Below are positions 58,128-64,000 of a DNA stretch of 64,000 nt, in pieces. The number at the start of each line of letters is the position of its first letter. Within the stretch, counting starts at the first letter, position 1. The translations under genes and the position numbers were made by a program. The notes below the pieces were generated by a model. The model ran no database searches. It was given only the letters and a program-made list of their open reading frames with translations, and was not told the origin of the DNA. Origin of the DNA: Bradyrhizobium barranii subsp. apii (GTDB taxonomy: Bacteria > Pseudomonadota > Alphaproteobacteria > Rhizobiales > Xanthobacteraceae); the NCBI RefSeq assembly GCF_011516635.5, contig NZ_CP096255.1, forward strand, positions 930,001 to 994,000, given 5' to 3'.

Positions 58128-60403
58128 ATGGAATCGCGGCACGTAGTCACGGCAGCCACCTTTGCTGCCTACCTAAAATGCCCAACGAAGGCTCTTCTCT
58201 TAGCTCGAGGGGAGAAGCCGTTTGATGAGTTCTTCGCCGACATTGAACGAAAAATTTCGACGGCCCACTCGAAAACAATCAGAACTTTCTCGCCAGTCAA
58301 GTTTTGCTCCCTGACTCGTGGGCGTACTAAGACAACCAACGCCTTTGTCGACTCGGAAACTTCATATTACACCACATGCTCATCAGGGGTGATTGAGGGT
58401 ATCGATCGGCCCAAGAAACCCGAGCCTGGGTACCGCTATGTACCGATCCTCCATTCGCCTTGGGACAAGGTGCGGCGTTCCGACTCGCTTATCGTCTCCT
58501 TCTGCGCCCTGGCAATCGAGCAGGCGACGGGAACAGAAGTACCACCGCTCGGTAAAATCATCTTTGGAGACCCGGAGCGCGCCAGAACTATAAAAATCAC
58601 TGACTTACTTCCGAAAACGAGGCAGATCATTGCGGCTATCGAACAAGCCATTAACATCAATGAGCCCCCGCCGATCTTGTTGAATAAGCACTGCCCGGTC
58701 TGTGATTTCCAGTCGCGCTGTCGAGGGATCGCCATCGACCGGGACGACTTGAGCCTACTCGGAACCATGTCGGAAAAAGAGCGCACAAAATGCGCTGAGA
58801 CAGGCATCACCACAATAACGCAGCTTTCGTATAGGTATCGGCCTCGGCGCCGAAAGCGCGTCAAGTCAACCCACTCACGAACCAATTCTTCCCTCAAGCA
58901 CGACCACAGGCTCAAAGCTCTCGCTATAAAAAAATCCCAGATCCACGTCGTCGGTTCGCCAGCGTTATCAATAGAGGGCACGCCCGTATTCATTGATGTC
59001 GAAGGTGCGCCCGACCGCGATTTCTATTACCTGATCGGCCTCCGATATCAGATGGACAGTAAGGCCGTCGAACGATCTCTCTGGGCCGATGGACCGGAAG
59101 ATGAATTTGGCATTTGGGACGAATTTTTGCACACTCTCAAGAAGATCGACAACCCGCGACTGATCCATTATGGCGCCTACGAAAGCCGCTTCCTGAAGCT
59201 TATGCAAGAGCGGTGGAAACCGCGGGACGAAGATTCCGAGTTCGTGGAACAGATCGTCGATAGATCAACGAATCTCATATCGAGCATCTATGGAAAGATC
59301 TATTTTCCGACTTACACTAATGGTCTGAAGGAAATCGCGCGTTGGCTTGGTTTTGACTGGACATGGCCGCAGGCAACGGGCGGCGGCGCCCTTCTCCTGA
59401 GGCGCTTGTGGGAGCTTTCTCGCGAGAGCCGACTGCAACGGCAATTAGTCGGTTACAACATCGAGGATTGCCGCGCCGTAGAAATAGTCGCCGATGCAAT
59501 CGGACTTATCTGCGGTAACGACGACCAACACGACGCATCCAAATTGAAAGCCGTGAACGTCAGCGTCCTTGAAGTCGGGTTTCAACGGACCTTTGGAAAA
59601 TTTTCGAGCGTCCTCCCAGAGTTCGAGAAGATCAATGCCGCAGCCTACTGGGATTATCAAAGATCCAAAGTTTATGTGAGAACCGATAAGCTTATTCCGC
59701 AAAGCATAAGAAAAGCGAGCAAACCAATAAACACGGTTGCCGTCGAAAAGGCCATTCTTGTCGACGACAGACCGGCGCTTTGTCCAAAATGCGGTTCATC
59801 CAAGGTTTGGATTGCCGTCGGTGCGTCTAACGTCATTTACGATCTAAAGTTTACGCGGCGAGGCATAAAGCGATGGGCCGTCAGATACCATTACAACAAT
59901 TTTAAATGTGGAGCGTGCAAGGCGCAGATGACGCCCTATGCGGCAGGGTCGAAATACGGCGACAACTTGCGGGCCTATATCGCCTACCTCCTGATCGAGA
60001 TGCGTTTGTCGCACGAGAAGATAAGTGATCACCTTGCCACGGTGTTCGACATTCCCATACTCGGCACAATGGTAAACACTGTCAAACAGCAGATAGCTCA
60101 GAAGTACGAGCCAGCCTACCGGGCTATCCTAGCGCAGATCGCAAGCGGTCCGGTGGTACATGCTGATGAGACCAAAGGTGTCGTCTATGGTGGCGGCCAT
60201 TACGTTTGGATATTCGCCAGTTTTTCTTCGGTCGCCTACGTCTATTCTCCAACCCGCGATGCATCAACGTTGAATGGGGCACTGGCAGGATTTGACGGCG
60301 TTCTGGTGAGCGACTTCTATAGTGGATACGAGTCCGTACCTTGCCGGCAACAGAAATGTCTCATTCATTTGATGCGCGACATAAATGAGGATCTTCTCAA
60401 GCA
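58128..60403 (+). pseudogene. RecB-like nuclease/RNase H-fold/IS66-type transposase fusion, N-terminal part (cut by IS256)
   Basis: Domain order: residues 1-210 carry a Cas4/RecB-like iron-sulfur Cys set (C18, C189, C192, C198). Residues 285-480 are a DEDD exonuclease-like domain (TPVFIDVEGAPDRDFYYLIG with Asp290 and Glu292; HYGAYESRFLK; YNIEDCRAVEIVAD). Residues about 550-760 are an IS66-type transposase: zinc ribbon (LCPKCGSSK, FKCGACKAQ), GPVVHADETKGVVYGGG (Asp) and FDGVLVSDFYSGYESVPC (Asp). It breaks at an IS256 after INEDLLK. With 61,841-62,294 it makes 909 aa. This matches the TM0106 RecB-like family fused to a transposase. Confidence 0.82.
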
Positions 60404-61832
60404 GGGGATGTCCCGGGTTCTGTTGAATTTCTGAAGAGGTCGGCGTTGCCCACCTTGAGCCGGTAGGCTCGGGGTGCTGATTCCACAAAGGAGAGCAACG
60501 CCATGACGAGAGATATCACACCGGCTGGTTGGCCGGCGACCGGGGCTGTGGAGAAATCATTTGCGGAAGTGCGAGCGAGCTTCGATCGGTTCTGCCTTGC
60601 GGCAGGAATCGAGGCGCTCGGCACGATGATGGAGGCGGATGTGACAGCGGCCTGCGGGCCGCGCCACGGTCGTGATGCGGCGCGGCGGGCGCACCGTTGG
60701 GGCCGAACGCGGGGGCGGATCGGTTTCCACGGCGGCAAGATCGAGGTCGATCGCCCGCGGGTCCGGGGCATGGACGGCCGCGAGGTCACGATCCCGAGCT
60801 GGGAAACGGCGGCGCAGGAGGACTGGCTCGGTCGCTGGGCGATGAACCTGATGCTGATCAATGTGTCGACGCGCCGGTTCGGCCGCGCCGTCCGGCTGCC
60901 CGAGGGTGACGTGCCGGCACCGCCCGGATCGGGGATTTCGAAGTCGGCGGCCTCGCGGAGGTTCGTGGCTCTGTCGGCGGCGCGGCTGGCCGACTTCATG
61001 GCTGCCGATCTGTCCGCGCTCGACCTTCTGGTGGTCCAAATCGACGGGCTGCATCTCGACGACGATCTCGTGCTGGTGGCCGCGATCGGGGTTGACGGCG
61101 AAGGCAACAAGCATCCGCTGGCGCTGGTGGAAGGGGCGACCGAGAATGCAGCAACGGTTCAGGCCCTGCTGGACAACCTGGTCTCGCGCGGGCTCGACCC
61201 GACGGTGCCAAGACTGTTCATCGCCGACGGCGCGAAGGCGTTGTCGAAGGCGATCCGCCGCACCTTCGGTTCGGCCGCTGCGATCCAGCGCTGCCAGATC
61301 CACAAGGCGCGCAACATCATGGAACGCCTGCCGAAAGAGCATCATGCGGCCACCCGCCGGGTGCTGCGCCAGGCCTGGGAGCTCGATGACGCCGACAAGG
61401 CTGAAAAATTGATCCGCAATCTCGCGCGTCGACTCGACCAGCAATGGCCCGGCGTTGCGGCCAGTATCCTCGAAGGCCTCGACGAAATCCTGACTGTCGT
61501 CCGGTTGAAGTTGCCGAAGGAGCTTCGCCGATCGCTCGCCTGTACCAATATCGCCGAGAACATGATGGGCACCATTCGCCGCGTCACGCGCAACGTTAAA
61601 CGCTGGCGGGATGCCGGTATGGCCTTGCGATGGGTCGCGGCCGGTATGATCGAGGCCAACAAGGGCTTCCGACGATTGAAGGCGCATAAGCAATTGTCGG
61701 TTCTGCGTGCGGCCCTTCAAGCTCACCACGATCGCATGACAATCAAGTCCGTTGCCCACGTCACGAGGGCTGCGTAATATTCATTCCGGCAACGTCGACC
61801 CGACGTAGTTCAACAGCGATCGGGACATCCCC
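60404..61832 (+). mobile_element. IS256-family insertion sequence
   Basis: A 1429-bp element with inverted ends GGGGATGTCCCGGGTTCTGT and, inverted, GGGGATGTCCCGATCGCTGT, and a perfect 8-bp duplication CTCAAGCA (60,396-60,403 and 61,833-61,840). It carries one intact transposase gene. Confidence 0.95.
60503..61777 (+). CDS. IS256-family (mutator type) transposase
   Basis: A 424-aa DDE transposase. LMLINVSTRRFGRAVRLPEG, ALDLLVVQIDGLHLDDDLVL (first Asp), RLFIADGAKALSKAIRR (second Asp), IQRCQIHKARNIMERLPK (CxxH) and CTNIAENMMGTIRRVTRNVK (catalytic Glu) are all present. ATG 60,503 follows AAAGGAGAGCAACGCC. Complete. Confidence 0.94.
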   Translation: MTRDITPAGWPATGAVEKSFAEVRASFDRFCLAAGIEALGTMMEADVTAACGPRHGRDAARRAHRWGRTRGRIGFHGGKIEVDRPRVRGMDGREVTIPSWETAAQEDWLGRWAMNLMLINVSTRRFGRAVRLPEGDVPAPPGSGISKSAASRRFVALSAARLADFMAADLSALDLLVVQIDGLHLDDDLVLVAAIGVDGEGNKHPLALVEGATENAATVQALLDNLVSRGLDPTVPRLFIADGAKALSKAIRRTFGSAAAIQRCQIHKARNIMERLPKEHHAATRRVLRQAWELDDADKAEKLIRNLARRLDQQWPGVAASILEGLDEILTVVRLKLPKELRRSLACTNIAENMMGTIRRVTRNVKRWRDAGMALRWVAAGMIEANKGFRRLKAHKQLSVLRAALQAHHDRMTIKSVAHVTRAA

Positions 61833-62294
61833 CTCAAGCATCCATTCAACGATGAGCTGGCGTTTGTTGCCAAAAGGTTCGGCATACTACTGCGCGACAT
61901 CGTCGCGACCGTCGATCAATACGGACTCAAGAAGTATTATCTTAGAAAACACAAACGGGCGGCTGAGCAGTTTCTGATTGATGTAAGCTCGTTTGAGTGC
62001 TCTTCGGAGGTCGGCTCTGCCCTAAAGAAAAGAATTGAAAGAAACAAGGACAAGCTTTTCGCGTTTTTGGATCACGATGGTGTTCCTTGGAATAACAATA
62101 ATGCGGAACATGCTGTGAGGGCCTTCACCCGTCTCCGGAATGGGATGTCTACCAGCACGGCAAGGGGCACGACTGATTATTGCATACTCCTGAGTTTGCA
62201 ACAGACATTGCATTACCGAGGATTTGGGTTTCTAGATTTTCTTCGGTCCGGTCAGTTGGAAATTAACAAATATTCGGGGAGGGTCAGTTCGTAG
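61833..62294 (+). pseudogene. C-terminal part of the RecB-like/transposase fusion
   Basis: The frame from 61,841 reads HPFNDELAFVAKRFGILLRD, IVATVDQYGLKKYYLRKHKR and WNNNNAEHAVRAFTRLRNGM, the last with the catalytic Glu of the IS66-type core (NAEHAVR). It ends at 62,294. Removing the IS256 and one CTCAAGCA joins it exactly with 58,128-60,403 (2276 + 454 nt = 910 codons including stop). Confidence 0.85.
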
Positions 62295-62912
62295 AGCATT
62301 GGCAAACGACTCTTTGCCGTACGAACCATTAAGCGGTGATGGTCATGTCAGCCCCGAGCCGGACATTCGCCAGTTCGAATTTCTCTGCGTGCCAGCATTG
62401 GAATGAGCGAAAGCGGGTCTGTGCGCGCCTGGTAGAATAACTCTTCTATAATCAGTTCGCCCGAAGCTGGCTCGCTTCCCCTGGGCTCCCCGGCTAAGCT
62501 GCAAAACGCGAGAGTCCTTTGGAGCAAGGGCAACTCTTGCCCAAGTTCTAACCTTGAGAGGAGTAGGGTCTCCGGTTTTCCGAAGCTTGTCTTCAACCCC
62601 ACGAAACCGCAAGTCATCGAAGCGTCCTTATACAGTCAGGTCCTGCTTCTCACGCCGCAATTGGAGAGAGCTCCACCCGACAGTCCCAACACATTGCGAA
62701 GGCATGCGAATTGGTAATTCCGACGATCTCGATCGTTATCAATAGTGAGCTCATTATGGGGTAGTGCGTTCAATTTGTTTACACAACCGAAGCTGAAGGC
62801 TAATATTGGGACAACCAGACGTAATTGCCGATGTGTGAAGCCGTTCACTGTCAAACGCGCTTCAGTGGTGGTTTTCTACAGTAAATAATTCTGGCGCCTC
62901 GGGAGGGCAGTC
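62295..62912 (-). other. gene-poor stretch; possible 89-aa protein at 62,617-62,348
   Basis: On the minus strand ATG 62,617, with AAGGACG upstream, opens an 89-codon frame (MTCGFVGLKTSFGKPETLLL...EELFYQARTDPLSLIPMLA). Composition is protein-like, but I recognise no family, and a similar frame exists one base away. It may be a remnant. The rest of the region is AT-rich and probably includes the promoter of the cyclase at 62,913. Confidence 0.35.
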
Positions 62913-63254
62913 GTGTCGGCTCCCTTTTTTGACCAGCGGCTCGAAGGCTTTGCCTCGAAATTGCTGTACCAGGAACTTGCGGAGGGCGAGGACGTCGAGG
63001 GATCTCGCTTTCGCGGCATCGACGGGATCGTGCTCTTCGTTGACATCGTCGACTCCACCTCCATGACCGATGCGGTTGCCGCGACTGGTCCTGATGGGGC
63101 CGAGCGGCTCGGGGGCGTGCTCAACGACTATTTCCGCGGTGTGATCGACGTTGTGTTGGCGCATGGCGGCGACGTAGTGGGCATCGACGGCGATGCCGCT
63201 ATCGCGCTTTGGGCCACCGACGGATGGACGTCCGCCCCTGCGCTCGCAGCGTGC
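62913..63254 (+). pseudogene. class III adenylate/guanylate cyclase-like gene, truncated by an IS21
   Basis: GTG 62,913 follows GGGAGGG. The encoded part (about 114 residues) has FRGIDGIVLFVDIVDSTSMT (first metal-binding Asp), GGVLNDYFRGVIDVV and HGGDVVGIDGDAAIALWAT (second Asp), which is the first half of a class III cyclase domain of the kind fused to AAA/TPR regulators. The sequence then enters the IS21 terminal repeats and stops at 63,314. The rest of the gene should lie beyond the IS, outside the window. Confidence 0.75.
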
Positions 63255-64000
63255 GGATTCCGATTTATTCCGGCCGGGTATTCCGACTTGAAGCCGGCCA
63301 TCGTTCCGATTTGAAGCCGGCCACGATTCCGAAATGAAACCGGCCGGCATTCCGATTTGAAGCCGGCCGGGTTTTGGAAGTCGGCGTTTTCGTTTGGGTC
63401 AGTCCTTCAGGCATCAAGTCCCTCGTTGATCCACGAGGGGAAGCGGATGCCGGCCAAGAGAGAACTGACCATGCGACAGATACGACAGATGCTGCGGCTT
63501 GCCCGTGATGGGGTGAGCGCCCGGGAGATCGGGCGCACGCTCGGGGTGGCGCGCAGCACGATCCAGGACAATCTCAAGCGTGCCTCGACTGCCGGGCTGG
63601 CGTGGCCTTTGGCGGGCGATCTGACCGACGCCGTTCTTGAACAACGTCTGTTTGCCCATGCCGGCGTCAGGCGCGGCTTCCGCCGGCGCCGGGAGCCGGA
63701 TTGGGCCTCGCTGGCCTGTGAGCTGAAGCGGCCTGGCGTCAATCTGATGGTGCTGTGGGAGGAGTACCGGGCGGTCCATCCGGAAGGTTATGGCTACAGC
63801 CGGTTCTGCGATTTATTCCGGGAATTCGAGCGGCGGCTGTCTCCGACGATGCGGCAGGACCATCCGGCCGGCGACAAGGTCTTTGTCGATTACTCCGGCA
63901 AGAAGATCATGATCGTTGATCGCGCAACCGGGGTTGTGCGCGACGCGGAGATCTTCGTCGCCGTGCTTGGCGCCTCGAATTACACCTACGCCGAGGCGAC
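63255..64000 (+). mobile_element. second IS21-family insertion sequence, left end (runs off window)
   Basis: The left end carries four 20-bp imperfect copies of (A/G)TTCCGATTTGAAGCCGGCC at about 63,280, 63,303, 63,326 and 63,349, spaced about 23 bp. Such arrays bind IstA. An istA gene follows. The exact first base is uncertain. It is a different IS21 from the one at 35.8-38.4 kb. Confidence 0.8.
63447..64000 (+). CDS. istA: IS21-family transposase IstA, N-terminal part
   Basis: From ATG 63,447 the frame is open to the window edge. MRQIRQMLRLARDGVSAREI and GRTLGVARSTIQDNLKRA form the HTH. Then PDWASLACELKRPGVNLMVL plus WEEYRAVHPEGYGYSRFC, and the first catalytic motif GDKVFVDYSGKKIMIVD (Asp). 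The last residues GASNYTYAEA match the first IstA. It is cut by the window end, not by mutation. Confidence 0.93.
   Translation, partial: MPAKRELTMRQIRQMLRLARDGVSAREIGRTLGVARSTIQDNLKRASTAGLAWPLAGDLTDAVLEQRLFAHAGVRRGFRRRREPDWASLACELKRPGVNLMVLWEEYRAVHPEGYGYSRFCDLFREFERRLSPTMRQDHPAGDKVFVDYSGKKIMIVDRATGVVRDAEIFVAVLGASNYTYAEA

Noticed and set aside
63280..63368. Regularly spaced 20-bp repeats that might be a CRISPR array
   Set aside because: Only four imperfect copies with 3-nt spacers, located at an IS21 end; they are transposase-binding repeats.
29270..64000. Symbiosis island with nod/nif/fix genes
   Set aside because: No nodulation, nitrogenase or type III secretion gene is visible in the part of the island shown, so no such claim is made.

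Overview
The window looks like a Bradyrhizobium-type alphaproteobacterium (Nitrobacteraceae). The evidence is GC-rich coding sequence, the orders COG4223 gene-hemD/tsaD-gpsA and DUF1674/rsmB-heparinase-purH, and the palindromic intergenic repeats typical of that group. It falls into two contrasting halves.

Positions 1-29.2 kb are ordinary chromosome. They carry heme synthesis (COG4223 N-terminus, hemD), tRNA modification (tsaD), phospholipid precursor (gpsA), an EVE protein, a class III cyclase, topoisomerase IB, acs, an L,D-transpeptidase, a thermonuclease, an SDH assembly factor, rsmB, a heparinase II/III protein, purH, two MFS carriers, gamma-glutamyltransferase, a GST, DUF2239 plus MATE, a DsbA-like protein, a ketopantoate reductase, a cytochrome c / PQQ-type sugar dehydrogenase pair and an SDR. 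One gene here (SRPBCC, 5.1 kb) seems frameshifted.

At 29,270-29,315 lies the 3' half of a tRNA-Gly(GCC) gene. It is followed by a tyrosine integrase and by more AT-rich sequence to the end of the window. This is one edge of an integrated island whose other end is not in the window. The island is crowded with insertion sequences: three identical 936-bp IS5/IS427-like copies (here A, B, C), another IS5, two IS21, one IS1380, one IS66 and one IS256. Most cargo genes are broken.

IS copies A (33,161-34,096) and C (52,422-53,357) are in opposite orientation and have mismatched 3-bp flanks. Flipping the 18.3 kb between them restores perfect target duplications (TCA and TAA) and two open reading frames at the same time. 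The first is a 1318-aa protein with an OST-HTH-like N-terminus, a STAND-like P-loop NTPase and a C-terminal phosphoribosyltransferase-like domain. The second is a 287-aa lipoprotein, also split by the IS66. The segment therefore inverted by recombination between two IS copies.

The restored locus is an NTPase/protease/nuclease conflict (defence-like) island. Its parts are the OST-HTH/STAND/PRTase protein; an EAD1-trypsin protein; a trypsin-NucA nuclease fusion cut by IS copy B next to its catalytic serine; an EAD1 protein with one frameshift; and a STAND winged-helix/pentapeptide/TPR protein that has no NTPase core. Only EAD1-trypsin and the last of these are intact, so the system is probably a recently dead or dying relic. 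Further right lie a lysine-rich protein, a RecB-like nuclease/IS66-type transposase fusion split by an IS256, and a cyclase truncated by a second IS21 that runs off the window.
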